A stretch of DNA of 64,000 bases from Caproiciproducens sp. NJN-50 (GTDB lineage: Bacteria; Bacillota; Clostridia; Oscillospirales; Acutalibacteraceae), in assembly GCF_004103755.1 (NCBI RefSeq), contig NZ_CP035283.1:2914001-2978000 (forward strand), in the 5' to 3' direction. The position numbers were made by a program, and so were the translations under genes. Below the pieces are notes generated by a model. That model saw only the letters and a list, made by a program, of their open reading frames with translations, was not told the origin of the DNA and made no database searches. Below, one piece after another: positions 8,789 through 17,010 of the stretch. How positions within the stretch are numbered: position 1 is the stretch's first letter; the number at the start of each line of letters is the position of its first letter.

Positions 8789-9202
8789 TTACACGCGTCT
8801 TCTTTTCGGCGGACGGCATCCGTTGTGCGGAATCGGCGTTACGTCCTTGATCATGCTGACCTCCAGCCCCGCGCCCTGCAGCGCGCGGATGGCGGCCTCA
8901 CGCCCGGAGCCGGGGCCCTTTACGTATACTTCAACCGACTTCATGCCGTGTTCCATGGCCGCTTTCGCCGCGGTCTCCGCCGCGGTCTGCGCTGCAAAAG
9001 GAGTGGACTTTCTGGAACCCCTGAAACCGAGTTCGCCGGAGCTTGCCCAGGAAACCGCGTTGCCCTGAACATCGGTGATAGTGACAATCGTATTGTTAAA
9101 AGTGGACTGAATATGGGCGGAGCCACGATCGATATTCTTGCGTTCACGGCGCTTACGCACGCTGGAGGATTTTTTCGCCCCCGCGTTTTTCTGTGCTGCC
9201 AT
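8789..9202 (-). CDS. rpsK: 30S ribosomal protein S11
   Basis: 137 residues with the family's basic N-terminal tail, AHIQSTFNNTIVTITD and the C-terminal TPIPHNGCRPPKRRRV. S11 sits on the 30S platform near the mRNA exit. It follows rpsM by 19 bases and precedes rpsD by 27 bases. Confidence 0.98.
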   Translation of the reverse strand: MAAQKNAGAKKSSSVRKRRERKNIDRGSAHIQSTFNNTIVTITDVQGNAVSWASSGELGFRGSRKSTPFAAQTAAETAAKAAMEHGMKSVEVYVKGPGSGREAAIRALQGAGLEVSMIKDVTPIPHNGCRPPKRRRV

Positions 9203-9221
9203 TTATGATATCCCTCCCAGA

Positions 9222-9590
9222 TTATTTCTTCTTGTTGGCCATGGTTTTTCTCGGTCCCTTTCGGGTGCGCGCGTTTGTCTTCGTGCGCTGGCCCCTGACT
9301 GGCAGCCCTCTGCGGTGGCGGACACCGCGGTAGCAGCCGATTTCGATCAGCCTCTTGATATCGAACGCGACGTCGCGGCGAAGGTCGCCCTCCACGCGGC
9401 AGTGATGGTCGATGTATTCCCTGATTTTCGCCGCGTCATCCTCCGTAAGGTCCCTGACACGGGTGTCCGGATCCACGCCCGTTTCCGCGCAGATCTGAGT
9501 CGCGGTCTTGCGGCCGATTCCGAAAATATAAGTTAGAGCAATCTCAATGCGCTTATCTCTCGGCAGATCAATACCTGCTATACGCGCCAT
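9222..9590 (-). CDS. rpsM: 30S ribosomal protein S13
   Basis: 122 residues beginning MARIAGIDLPRDKRIEIALT, with the helix-two-turn-helix IFGIGRKTA and the basic tail RGQRTKTNARTRKGPRK. S13 forms part of the 30S head and touches P-site tRNA and the 50S bridge. The ATG at 9590 follows a GGAGG site; rpmJ is 35 bases upstream. Confidence 0.98.
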   Translation of the reverse strand: MARIAGIDLPRDKRIEIALTYIFGIGRKTATQICAETGVDPDTRVRDLTEDDAAKIREYIDHHCRVEGDLRRDVAFDIKRLIEIGCYRGVRHRRGLPVRGQRTKTNARTRKGPRKTMANKKK

Positions 9591-9625
9591 ACTGGTTGCA
9601 CCTCCGTTTTAAATAGGTTTGCGCC

Positions 9626-9739
9626 TTAGCCCTGGCGCTGTTTATGCTTTGGGTTTTCGCAGATCACCATGACCTTGCCCTTGCGCTTGATGACTTTGCA
9701 TTTTTCGCACATTTTCTTTACAGAAGGTCTGACTTTCAT
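9626..9739 (-). CDS. rpmJ: 50S ribosomal protein L36
   Basis: 37 residues, MKVRPSVKKMCEKCKVIKR and on to HKQRQG, with the zinc ligands C11, C14, C27 and H32, so this is the zinc-binding L36. L36 binds 23S rRNA. It lies in the conserved infA-rpmJ-rpsM order. The ATG at 9739 follows GGAGGG by about 7 bases. Confidence 0.97.
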   Translation of the reverse strand: MKVRPSVKKMCEKCKVIKRKGKVMVICENPKHKQRQG

Positions 9740-9769
9740 GTTAAGGTCCCTCCTTGCAGAGATCTCCGG

Positions 9770-9988
9770 TTATTTCGAACGCCACGTGATTCGCCCGCGC
9801 GTCAGGTCATACGGCGACAGCTCAATGGTAACTTTGTCGCCGGGCAGAATCCGGATGAAATTCATCCGCAGTTTGCCGGAAATATGCGCGAGTATCGTGT
9901 GGTGGTTGGGAAGCTCCACCGTGAACATGGCGTTCGGCAGGGCTTCGGTTACGATACCTTCGGTTTCAATTACGTCCTGTTTCGACAT
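9770..9988 (-). CDS. infA: translation initiation factor IF-1
   Basis: 72 residues, a single S1-type OB fold starting MSKQDVIETEGIVTEALPNA and ending TRGRITWRSK, the normal family length. IF-1 occupies the ribosomal A site during initiation. Its start overlaps the end of the KOW gene by 19 bases but has its own GAGGAGG site, so coupling is likely. Confidence 0.98.
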   Translation of the reverse strand: MSKQDVIETEGIVTEALPNAMFTVELPNHHTILAHISGKLRMNFIRILPGDKVTIELSPYDLTRGRITWRSK

Positions 9989-10257
9989 ACATTTGCCTCC
10001 TCATGGGGAAAGCGGTCCCCCGCTCGATAAGCGGCCAGGGCCCGGCGTATTTCACGGTTGGTCTGCAATGACTGTTCGGGCAGCAGCGTGCTGGTTGGAA
10101 AAAGGTGTTTCACATTTTTTCGTTTGGGATGTTCCAAGCTGCGCCGCTTCCCGTCGCAGATCGTGACGGAAAGCGCATCCGCCTTCAGCACTGCAAAAAA
10201 ACCGCCCTTGTCTCGCCCGGCAGCGGACCGAACCACCAGTCCTCTGATGAACTCCAT
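9970..10257 (-). CDS. KOW-domain RNA-binding protein, L14e-like
   Basis: 95 residues. The first about 45 residues (IRGLVVRSAAGRDKGGFFAVL and after) form a KOW/SH3-like fold like that of archaeal and eukaryotic L14e/L27e proteins. A basic linker with PKRKNVKHLF follows. Many Firmicutes carry such a gene between map and infA; its exact role is not established, and binding to ribosome or rRNA is an inference from position and fold. The C-terminal tail overlaps infA by 19 bases. Confidence 0.85.
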   Translation of the reverse strand: MEFIRGLVVRSAAGRDKGGFFAVLKADALSVTICDGKRRSLEHPKRKNVKHLFPTSTLLPEQSLQTNREIRRALAAYRAGDRFPHEEANVCRNRT

Positions 10258-10266
10258 GTCTGCCCC

Positions 10267-11019
10267 CTAGTCCGGAATGGTCAGAATCACCGGCCCGTTG
10301 GGAGTGATTGCAATGGAATTCTCAAAGTGCGCGGAAAGTTTTCCGTCCGCGGTCACGGTCGTCCAGCCGTCCTCGAGGACTTCGACCTCTTTGACGCCCT
10401 GATTGATCATCGGTTCAATGGCGATGGTCATGCCCGGCAACAGGCGCACGCCCCTTCCGGGCGTGCCGTAATTGGGAACACTTGGGTCTTCATGCATCTT
10501 CGCGCCTACTCCGTGGCCGACAAAATCGCGTACCACCGAGTAACCGCGAGCTTCGGCATACTGCTGAACCGCGCTGCCCACGTCGCCCAGCCGGTTTCCG
10601 GCCACAGCGGCGCGGATCCCCTCGTACAGGCTTTCGCGCGTCGTTTTCATCAAGGCCTGCGCCTCCGGGCTGACCCGGCCGCACGGGAAGGTAAAGGCAT
10701 TGTCGCCGACAAAACCTTCGAAGGTCGCGCCGACGTCGATGCTGACGATGTCGCCCTCCTTGATGAGGTGTTTCTTGCTCGGTATGCCATGGATGACTAC
10801 ATTGTTGACGGAAACGCAGGCGCTTGCGGGATACCCGCCATACCCGAGGAATGTGGGCGCAGCGCCCTCCCCCTCGATGACCCGGCGGGCCACGCGGCTG
10901 ATCTCCCACGTTGAAACGCCGGGCTCCACCGCGGCGCCGGCAGCTTTCAGGGCATTGGCCGCGATCCGGCCCGCCTGCCTCATGATTTTAAGCTCTCGTG
11001 CTGTTTTTAAAACGATCAT
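10267..11019 (-). CDS. map: methionine aminopeptidase, type I
   Basis: 250 residues. It removes the N-terminal Met from new proteins. Metal ligand motifs of the pita-bread fold are visible: SIDVGATFEGFVGDNAFTF (two Asp), GHGVG (His), IAIEPM (Glu) and AHFENSIAI (Glu). An earlier in-frame ATG at 11076 lies inside adk; the ATG at 11019, two bases after the adk stop, gives the family start MIVLKTARELKIM. The ribosome binding site (GAGGCTTG) overlaps the end of adk. Confidence 0.97.
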   Translation of the reverse strand: MIVLKTARELKIMRQAGRIAANALKAAGAAVEPGVSTWEISRVARRVIEGEGAAPTFLGYGGYPASACVSVNNVVIHGIPSKKHLIKEGDIVSIDVGATFEGFVGDNAFTFPCGRVSPEAQALMKTTRESLYEGIRAAVAGNRLGDVGSAVQQYAEARGYSVVRDFVGHGVGAKMHEDPSVPNYGTPGRGVRLLPGMTIAIEPMINQGVKEVEVLEDGWTTVTADGKLSAHFENSIAITPNGPVILTIPD

Positions 11020-11021
11020 AA

Positions 11022-11654
11022 TCAAGCCTCGATTGCTTTGAGTACGGCGCGGGTCGTATCGGAAACGCTGTCGCATCCCTGCACCGTGCAGAGTCTGCCC
11101 TGTTTCCCGTAATAACCCTTTAACGGTTCCGTCTGCTCGTGATATATTTTCAGCCGCGCCTCTATGGTCTCCGGCTGGTCATCCCTGCGCTGAACCAGGG
11201 TGCCTCCGCAAAGGTCGCAAACGCCTTCCACCTTCGGTTTTTTGTTGACGATGTGGTAGGGAGCGCCGCATTTTTCGCAGACACGGCGTCCGGACAAGCG
11301 GGCCATGATCGTTTTTTCCGGGACCTCAAGGTCGATGACCCGGTCGATTACGACGCCCATTTTGTCCAGAGCCTCGGCCTGGGGAATGGTGCGCGGAAAG
11401 CCGTCCAGAATAAATCCGTTCCTGCAATCCGGCTCGGCAAGGCGTTCCTTGATGATCCCGATGACGATCTCATCCGGGACCAGCCCGCCGGATTCGGTAT
11501 AGGCTTTCGCGCGCAGGCCCATTTCCGTGCCGCTTTTCAGCGCGCTTCTGATAATATTGCCCGTCGATATGGCGGGAATGCTCTTTTCGCGGGAAAGGAC
11601 TTCCGCCATGGTGCCTTTTCCCGCTCCGGGTGCGCCAAGAAATATAATGTTCAA
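11022..11654 (-). CDS. adk: adenylate kinase, zinc-lid form
   Basis: 210 residues. Adk interconverts ATP + AMP and 2 ADP. The P-loop is GAPGAGKGT, the AMP-site motif is DGFPRT, and the LID has four cysteines (CEKC and CDLC), the zinc-binding long form. The strongest start is TTG at 11654, 8 bases from AAGGAG, giving MNIIFLGAPG as in homologues. A GTG at 11663 and a TTG at 11660 lie too close to the ribosome binding site. It lies between secY and map, as in most Firmicutes. Confidence 0.96.
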   Translation of the reverse strand: MNIIFLGAPGAGKGTMAEVLSREKSIPAISTGNIIRSALKSGTEMGLRAKAYTESGGLVPDEIVIGIIKERLAEPDCRNGFILDGFPRTIPQAEALDKMGVVIDRVIDLEVPEKTIMARLSGRRVCEKCGAPYHIVNKKPKVEGVCDLCGGTLVQRRDDQPETIEARLKIYHEQTEPLKGYYGKQGRLCTVQGCDSVSDTTRAVLKAIEA

Positions 11655-11670
11655 TTCCAACACTCCTTCA

Positions 11671-13005
11671 TCAATCGAGGAAGCCTTTGTAATGCCGCAT
11701 CATCATCTGGGATTCCATCTGCTGCACGGTTTCCAGGGCTACGCCGACCAGAATCAGGATGGACGTGCCGCCGACCGAAAGGTTGCTCATGCCGGTCGTG
11801 GCACCGAAAATAATCGGCATCAATGCAATGAATCCCAGGAACAGCGAACCGATAAAGGTCACCTTGGAAAGGACCCTGGCAATGTAATCGCTGGTCGACT
11901 TGCCCGGACGGATACCTGGAATGGTGCCGTTGCTCTGACGGAGATTATTGGCCATCTCAATGGGATTATACTGGATTGTCATATAAAAATACGCGAAAAG
12001 AATAATAAGAAGAAAATACAGGAATGAGTAAAGCCACCCTGTCGAGGAAAACGCATCGAAGAAGCTTTTCCAGAAACCCGTCGCCACACGATTGCCCATC
12101 AACAGCTGAATCGTGCTGGGAATGACGAGGATCGAACTGGCGAAGATGATCGGCATCACGCCGGACATACCGATCTTGATCGGTATATGGCTGCTCTGCC
12201 CGCCGTACATCTTCCGTCCGACCACGCGCTTTGCGTACTGTACGGGGATGCGGCGTTCGGCGTCATACATAAAGACGATGACCCACATGATGACCAGAAA
12301 CAGGACGGCGAACAGCGGAACGAGGAAGTAATATTTCCCGAAGCTGGTCGGGTCCTGACCCGCGGCCTGCCAGAAGGTCCCCAGCGTGTTGATCGTGTGC
12401 GGCATTCTTGCGACAATGCCGGCAAACAGCAGGATGGAAATTCCGTTGCCGATGCCGAACTGGTTGACTTGCTCGCCCAGCCACATCATCAGCGCGGCGC
12501 CCGCCGTAAAGGTCATGACAATGACAACCGCGGCGAACACGGCCTGCCAGCCGTGGTTGTATTGGGTAATTGCGGTTCCCTGATAGGAACTGTTCCGCAG
12601 ATAGAAATAGTAGGAAGTGCCCTGAATCAGCGCCAGGATCACAGCCACATAGCGGGTCAGTGCCCCCAGGCGCTTCCGGCCTTCCTCCCCTTCCTTTGCC
12701 ATGCGTTCCAGCGCCGGAATGGCGACTGTGAGCAGCTGGATGACAATGGAGCTGTTGATATACGGGGTCACGCTCATGGCGAACAGCGTCGCGTTCGCAA
12801 AAGCGCCGCCGGACAGCATATCCAGATAGCTCAGCGCCGTTCCGGTCTTTCCGACCTCCGTCATCAGCCCTTTCAGGGCATCCGTGTTCAAAAACGGAAC
12901 AGGGATGGCCGCCCCGAAGCGGAATACGATGATAATAAACAGCGTGAAGAGCATCTTTTTGCGGAGATCGGGAATCGACCAGGCATTCTTGATGGTTTTG
13001 AACAC
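11671..13005 (-). CDS. secY: preprotein translocase subunit SecY
   Basis: 444 residues with ten membrane spans, the pore subunit of the SecYEG channel. It opens MFKTIKNAWSIPDLRKKMLFT, and carries conserved family segments such as PYINSSIVIQLL, GIGNGISILLFAGI and the plug region near residues 55-75. The start is 1 base past the rplO stop, so translation is probably coupled. Spc operon position is standard. Confidence 0.98.
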   Translation of the reverse strand: MFKTIKNAWSIPDLRKKMLFTLFIIIVFRFGAAIPVPFLNTDALKGLMTEVGKTGTALSYLDMLSGGAFANATLFAMSVTPYINSSIVIQLLTVAIPALERMAKEGEEGRKRLGALTRYVAVILALIQGTSYYFYLRNSSYQGTAITQYNHGWQAVFAAVVIVMTFTAGAALMMWLGEQVNQFGIGNGISILLFAGIVARMPHTINTLGTFWQAAGQDPTSFGKYYFLVPLFAVLFLVIMWVIVFMYDAERRIPVQYAKRVVGRKMYGGQSSHIPIKIGMSGVMPIIFASSILVIPSTIQLLMGNRVATGFWKSFFDAFSSTGWLYSFLYFLLIILFAYFYMTIQYNPIEMANNLRQSNGTIPGIRPGKSTSDYIARVLSKVTFIGSLFLGFIALMPIIFGATTGMSNLSVGGTSILILVGVALETVQQMESQMMMRHYKGFLD

Positions 13006-13006
13006 C

Positions 13007-13447
13007 TCAGATCACCTCGGCCTTCCCGCCAGCGGCCTCTATCTTCTGCTTGGCGGATTCTGAGAAGGCAGAAACCTTTACATTCAATTTTTTTTCGAGC
13101 TTGCCGTTGCCCAGGATTTTCACCCCGTCGCAGCAAACCTTGACGATGCCGGTGTCGATCAGGGCCTGTGTGTCCACCGTCGCGCCGTCTTCAAACCTGT
13201 TGAGCGTGCCGACGTTCACCGCCTTGATGCTGCTGGCGAACACATTGGTGAAGCCCCTCTTCGGAAGACGGCGCTGCAATGGCATCTGGCCGCCTTCAAA
13301 GCCCGGACGGATCGATCCGCCAGAACGCGCCTTCTGTCCTTTATGGCCCTTGCCGGCGGTTTTGCCCTGGCCGGAACCAATTCCCCTGCCGATTCTTTTC
13401 GGCTCTTTTTTGGACCCCGGTACCGAAGTTAGATCATGTAACTTCAT
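13007..13447 (-). CDS. rplO: 50S ribosomal protein L15
   Basis: 146 residues: MKLHDLTSVPGSKKEPKRIG, the Gly/Lys-rich GSGQGKTAGKGHKGQKARSG loop and GFEGGQMPLQRRLPKRGFTN. L15 is a late-assembly 23S rRNA-binding protein. Its gene abuts secY and follows rpmD by 19 bases. Confidence 0.98.
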   Translation of the reverse strand: MKLHDLTSVPGSKKEPKRIGRGIGSGQGKTAGKGHKGQKARSGGSIRPGFEGGQMPLQRRLPKRGFTNVFASSIKAVNVGTLNRFEDGATVDTQALIDTGIVKVCCDGVKILGNGKLEKKLNVKVSAFSESAKQKIEAAGGKAEVI

Positions 13448-13466
13448 TAATTCGCACCTCCTTATC

Positions 13467-13646
13467 TTACGCTTTGCTTACCTCGATGAGGTGGATGATC
13501 TTCTGCACCTTGCCCTTGGTCTGAGCGTTATCGGGCTGAACCGACTTGTCGCCGATTTTTGTCAGGCCAAGCGCCCGGGCGGTTGCAATCTGGTCCTTTT
13601 TGCTGCCGATCAGGCTCTTGACCAGCGTGATTTTCAGCTGTTCCAT
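13467..13646 (-). CDS. rpmD: 50S ribosomal protein L30
   Basis: 59 residues, MEQLKITLVKSLIGSKKDQ, then ATARALGLTKIGDKSV and KVQKIIHLIEVSKA, the normal bacterial L30 length. It binds 23S and contacts 5S rRNA regions. It lies between rpsE and rplO in the spc operon, with a GGAGGG-type site before the ATG at 13646. Confidence 0.97.
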   Translation of the reverse strand: MEQLKITLVKSLIGSKKDQIATARALGLTKIGDKSVQPDNAQTKGKVQKIIHLIEVSKA

Positions 13647-13661
13647 CCTGCGCGCCCTCCT

Positions 13662-14162
13662 TTATGCAAATAATTCCTTGACCGATTTTCCGCGCGTCTT
13701 TGCGACCTGCTCCGCGTTGCGGAGCTTCTTCATGCCGTCCAGCGTCGCGCGGACGACGTTGCACGGGTTGTTGGAGCGAAGCGCCTTGGTGCGGATATCG
13801 CGGATGCCGGCGGCCTCCACAACCGCACGGACCGGGCCGCCGGCGATGACGCCGGTACCGGGTGCCGCGGGCTTCATCAGGACCCTGCCCGCGCCGTACG
13901 TGCCGATGATTTCATGCGGGATGGTCGAGCCGCGCATGGCAACCTGAATCAGGTTTTTCTTCGCGTCCTCGATCCCCTTGCGGATGGCGTCGGGAACTTC
14001 GCCCGCCTTGCCGATGCCGAAGCCGACGGTTCCGTTGCCGTCGCCGACGACGACCAGCGCCGCAAACTTGAAGATGCGGCCGCCCTTTACGGTTTTGGAA
14101 ACGCGGTTGATGGCAACCACATGTTCTTTCATTTCCATGGATGATGCGTCAATTCTAGCCAA
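13662..14162 (-). CDS. rpsE: 30S ribosomal protein S5
   Basis: 166 residues. The N-terminal double-stranded RNA-binding fold (VVAINRVSKTVKGGRIFKFAALVVVGDGNG) is followed by the S5 C-terminal domain (GVIAGGPVRAVVEAAGI). S5 shapes the decoding site and the mRNA entry tunnel. Standard spc operon position between rplR and rpmD. Confidence 0.98.
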   Translation of the reverse strand: MARIDASSMEMKEHVVAINRVSKTVKGGRIFKFAALVVVGDGNGTVGFGIGKAGEVPDAIRKGIEDAKKNLIQVAMRGSTIPHEIIGTYGAGRVLMKPAAPGTGVIAGGPVRAVVEAAGIRDIRTKALRSNNPCNVVRATLDGMKKLRNAEQVAKTRGKSVKELFA

Positions 14163-14182
14163 AAGTTTTTCCTCCTCCTTCG

Positions 14183-14542
14183 TCAGAACTTGAGGCCGCC
14201 CTCGCGGGCGCCTTCGGCCAGCTCTTTGACGCGGCCGTGGTACAGATAGCCGCCGCGGTCAAATACGACCTGTTCAATGCCCTTTTCGGCGGCGCGTTTT
14301 GCAATCAGCCCGCCCACCTTGCGTGCGGCTTCCTTGTTTCCGCCGTTACCAGTAAACTCCTTGTCCAGTGAGGAAGCCGCGGCAAGCGTTACTCCCCTGA
14401 CATCGTCAATCACCTGGGCGTAGATGTTGTTGGTAGAGCGAAATACATTCAGGCGCGGGCACTCGGCCGTGCCCGAAATCTTGCCGCGCACCCTGCGGTG
14501 GCGGTTCAATCTGGCCTTGTTGGTGTCAGCCTTGTTCACCAT
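14183..14542 (-). CDS. rplR: 50S ribosomal protein L18
   Basis: 119 residues. A basic N-terminus (NKARLNRHRRVRGKISG) precedes the 5S rRNA-binding core (RLNVFRSTNNIYAQVIDD, FDRGGYLYHGRVKELA). L18 brings 5S rRNA into the large subunit together with L5. The ATG at 14542 lies about 10 bases after AAGGAG. Confidence 0.98.
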   Translation of the reverse strand: MVNKADTNKARLNRHRRVRGKISGTAECPRLNVFRSTNNIYAQVIDDVRGVTLAAASSLDKEFTGNGGNKEAARKVGGLIAKRAAEKGIEQVVFDRGGYLYHGRVKELAEGAREGGLKF

Positions 14543-14560
14543 TTGTGATTCACTCCTTCA

Positions 14561-15109
14561 TTACTTCTTTGCGCCCTTGCCGGCTTTGCCTTCCTTGCGG
14601 CGGACGTGTTCACCGGTGTAGCGGATTCCCTTGCCCTTATACGGCTCCGGCGGACGCTTCTCGCGGACTTCCGCCGCAAACTGCCCGACCTGCTGTTTAT
14701 CCGGGCCAAGGATCACGATCTTGTTCGCCGTGGGGCATTCGATGGTAATGCCGTCCACTTCCGGAACCGTCACCTGATGGGAATAGCCGAGGTTCATGAC
14801 CAGGTTCTTCCCCTGCTTCTGCACACGGTAGCCGACGCCGTTGACGTCCAGCTCCTTTTTGAAGCCCTCCGTCACGCCCGTAACCATATTGTGGATCAGC
14901 GAGCGGGTCAGGCCGTGCAGGGATTTGTTCTCTTTTTCATCGTCGGGACGGGTCACGTGGATCTCGCTGTCCTCGACGCTGACAGTCATGTTGGGATGGA
15001 CCTTTTGCGTCAGGGCGCCCTTCGGGCCCTTCACCGATACAACGCTGCCGTCAACCGAAACGGTGACGCCGGCGGGAATATTTATGGGTTTTCTTCCAAT
15101 TCGCGACAT
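14561..15109 (-). CDS. rplF: 50S ribosomal protein L6
   Basis: 182 residues with the two repeated L6 domains. It begins MSRIGRKPINIPAGVTVSVD; the C-terminal repeat includes GPDKQQVGQFAAEVR and the RNA-binding PPEPYKGKGIRY. The tail ends in a Lys-rich segment. L6 lies near the factor-binding site of the 50S subunit. Confidence 0.98.
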   Translation of the reverse strand: MSRIGRKPINIPAGVTVSVDGSVVSVKGPKGALTQKVHPNMTVSVEDSEIHVTRPDDEKENKSLHGLTRSLIHNMVTGVTEGFKKELDVNGVGYRVQKQGKNLVMNLGYSHQVTVPEVDGITIECPTANKIVILGPDKQQVGQFAAEVREKRPPEPYKGKGIRYTGEHVRRKEGKAGKGAKK

Positions 15110-15124
15110 TGCTGCACCCCCCTG

Positions 15125-15523
15125 TTACCAAATAAATGCGAGAACTTCGCCGCCCACGTTCTGCTTGCGGGCCTCGCGGTCCGTCATGACCCCCTTGGAG
15201 GTCGAAACGATCGCGATGCCCAGGCCCTTCATCACCTTGGGCAGGTCCTCGGCGTTGGAATAAATGCGAAGGCCCGGCTTGCTCACCCTGCGCAGGCCGT
15301 TGATGACGGCGGTCTTTCCTTCGCCGTACTTCAGGTTTACCTTGATGATTCCCTGCTTGCCGTCCTCTATCACCGTATAGTTTTTGACATAACCCTCGTC
15401 CACAAGAATCTGCACGATCGCTTTTTTCATATTGGAAGCGGGGATCTCCACGGAATCATGCTTTGCGGAACTCGCATTGCGGATGCGGGTAAGCAAATCG
15501 GCAATCGTATCTGTAATCTGCAT
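15125..15523 (-). CDS. rpsH: 30S ribosomal protein S8
   Basis: 132 residues, starting MQITDTIADLLTRIRNA and ending GGEVLAFIW, the conserved ends of S8. The core STSKGVMTDREAR motif near the C-terminus binds helix 21 of 16S rRNA. S8 regulates the spc operon in Escherichia coli. I could not identify an S8 target near rplE here. Confidence 0.98.
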   Translation of the reverse strand: MQITDTIADLLTRIRNASSAKHDSVEIPASNMKKAIVQILVDEGYVKNYTVIEDGKQGIIKVNLKYGEGKTAVINGLRRVSKPGLRIYSNAEDLPKVMKGLGIAIVSTSKGVMTDREARKQNVGGEVLAFIW

Positions 15524-15538
15524 GCCGTCTCCTCCTTT

Positions 15539-15724
15539 TTACCAGCTCGCCTTTTTTACGCCGGGAATCTCGCCCTTGTAGGCAAGCTCCCGAAAGCAGA
15601 TGCGGCAGATTCCGAATTTGCGAAGATAGGCGTGCGGCCTGCCACAGATTTTGCAACGGTTGTATTCGCGGGAAGAAAACTTCTGTTCTCTTCTCTGTTT
15701 GACTTTCATGGAAGTTTTGGCCAC
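15539..15724 (-). CDS. rpsN: 30S ribosomal protein S14, zinc (type Z) form
   Basis: 61 residues, the short zinc-binding S14, with C24, C27, C40 and C43 (CKIC and CRIC). The start is GTG at 15724, about 7 bases after GGAGGG. Bacteria with this form often keep a zinc-free paralogue elsewhere for zinc starvation; none is in this window. Confidence 0.97.
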   Translation of the reverse strand: MAKTSMKVKQRREQKFSSREYNRCKICGRPHAYLRKFGICRICFRELAYKGEIPGVKKASW

Positions 15725-15736
15725 AAGAATCCCTCC

Positions 15737-16276
15737 TTATTTCGCAAACGGGGCGCCGAGCAGCGTTAAAAGCTCTCTGGATTCCTCGTCGGTTTTCGCG
15801 GTCGTCACAAAGCAGATGTCCATTCCGCGGACCTTGTCGATTTTGTCGTAATCGATTTCCGGGAAAATCAGCTGTTCTTTGACGCCCATGTTGTAATTGC
15901 CCCTGCCGTCGAAGGAATTCGGGTTGATGCCGCGAAAGTCCCTGACGCGCGGGAGCGCCACGTTGAAAAGCCGGTCCAGAAACTCATACATCCGGTCGCC
16001 GCGCAGCGTCACCTTGACGCCGATCTTCATGCCCGCGCGGACCTTGAAGTTCGCAACCGACTTCTTTGCTGTGGTCACCACGGGCCGCTGCCCGGTGATG
16101 GCTGCGATATCGCCCATCGCGGAGTCGATCACCTTGGAGTTCTCCTTGGCTTCGCCGGCCCCGATGTTGATGACGATCTTATCCAGCTTGGGAATCTGCA
16201 TGACGCTTTTGTAGGAAAACCTCTTCATCAGCGCCGGTGCGATTTCCTTCCGATACTGCTCCTTCATTCTTGCCAT
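15737..16276 (-). CDS. rplE: 50S ribosomal protein L5
   Basis: 179 residues, MARMKEQYRKEIAPALMKRF onwards, with RDFRGINPNSFDGRGNYNMG and a C-terminal DICFVTTAKTDEESRELL. L5 binds 5S rRNA and contacts P-site tRNA. An open frame extends upstream to 16315, but the ATG at 16276 sits 6 bases after AAGGAGG and gives the family start. It is 11 bases after rplX. Confidence 0.97.
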   Translation of the reverse strand: MARMKEQYRKEIAPALMKRFSYKSVMQIPKLDKIVINIGAGEAKENSKVIDSAMGDIAAITGQRPVVTTAKKSVANFKVRAGMKIGVKVTLRGDRMYEFLDRLFNVALPRVRDFRGINPNSFDGRGNYNMGVKEQLIFPEIDYDKIDKVRGMDICFVTTAKTDEESRELLTLLGAPFAK

Positions 16277-16287
16277 GTTCATCCTCC

Positions 16288-16608
16288 TTACAGCGCTTCG
16301 CCGCATTTTCTGCAAATGCGTTCCTTCGTGCCGTCCTCATACAGCTTGTGGGAGACACGGGTGGGTTTGCCGCAGTGGGGGCAGACAAGCTGGACCTTGC
16401 AGGCGTACAGGGCGCCCTCGGCTTTCACGATACCGCCCTCTTCGCCCATTTTGCGGGGCTTCACATGTTTACTCACCATGTTGATCCCCTCGACGATGAC
16501 CTTGCCCTCCTTCGGGCTGACCTGAAGGACTTTGCCCTTCTTGCCGCGGTCCTTGCCGTTTAAAACAATCACGGTGTCACCGGTTTTAACATGAATCTTT
16601 TTAATCAT
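16288..16608 (-). CDS. rplX: 50S ribosomal protein L24 with a zinc-ribbon-like C-terminus
   Basis: 106 residues. The N-terminal KOW fold (IHVKTGDTVIVLNGKDRGKKG) is the assembly-initiating L24 domain. The C-terminus has two CxxC pairs (CPHC and CRKC), which look like a zinc ribbon; in many homologues one or both pairs are lost. Together with S4, S14 and L36 it adds to a set of zinc-form ribosomal proteins in this cluster. Confidence 0.97.
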   Translation of the reverse strand: MIKKIHVKTGDTVIVLNGKDRGKKGKVLQVSPKEGKVIVEGINMVSKHVKPRKMGEEGGIVKAEGALYACKVQLVCPHCGKPTRVSHKLYEDGTKERICRKCGEAL

Positions 16609-16623
16609 CAGCGAACACCTCCC

Positions 16624-16992
16624 TTAAAGCACTTCAGGGGCAAGACTTAAGATCTTTACGTAGTCCCTGTCGCGCAGTTCCCTGGCCACCGGGCCAAAGA
16701 TGCGCGTGCCCGTTGGGTTTTTGTCGTCCTTGATCAGAACGGCGGCGTTCTCGTCGAACCGGATGTAGGTCCCGTCCTCGCGGCGAACACCCGAAGCAGT
16801 ACGCACGACCACCGCCTTGACCACGTCGCCCTTTTTCACGGTGCCGCCCGGCGCCGCCTTCTTGACCGACGCTACGATGACATCGCCGATATTCGCGTAC
16901 CTCCTGCCGGTACCGCCAAGCACGCGGATGCACATGAGCTGCTTCGCGCCGGTGTTGTCGGCAACGTTGAGGTATGTCTGCTGTTGTATCAC
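16624..16992 (-). CDS. rplN: 50S ribosomal protein L14
   Basis: 122 residues, the exact common length: MIQQQTYLNVADNTGAKQL to RDYVKILSLAPEVL. L14 forms intersubunit bridges and is the docking site of the silencing factor RsfS. It lies between rpsQ and rplX, in the standard order. Confidence 0.98.
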   Translation of the reverse strand: MIQQQTYLNVADNTGAKQLMCIRVLGGTGRRYANIGDVIVASVKKAAPGGTVKKGDVVKAVVVRTASGVRREDGTYIRFDENAAVLIKDDKNPTGTRIFGPVARELRDRDYVKILSLAPEVL

Positions 16993-17010
16993 GGTGCGTT
17001 CCTCCTTTGC

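Noticed and set aside
9970..9988. Overlap of the KOW gene and infA as a frameshift
   Set aside because: Both products are full length and infA has its own ribosome binding site, so it is ordinary gene overlap.
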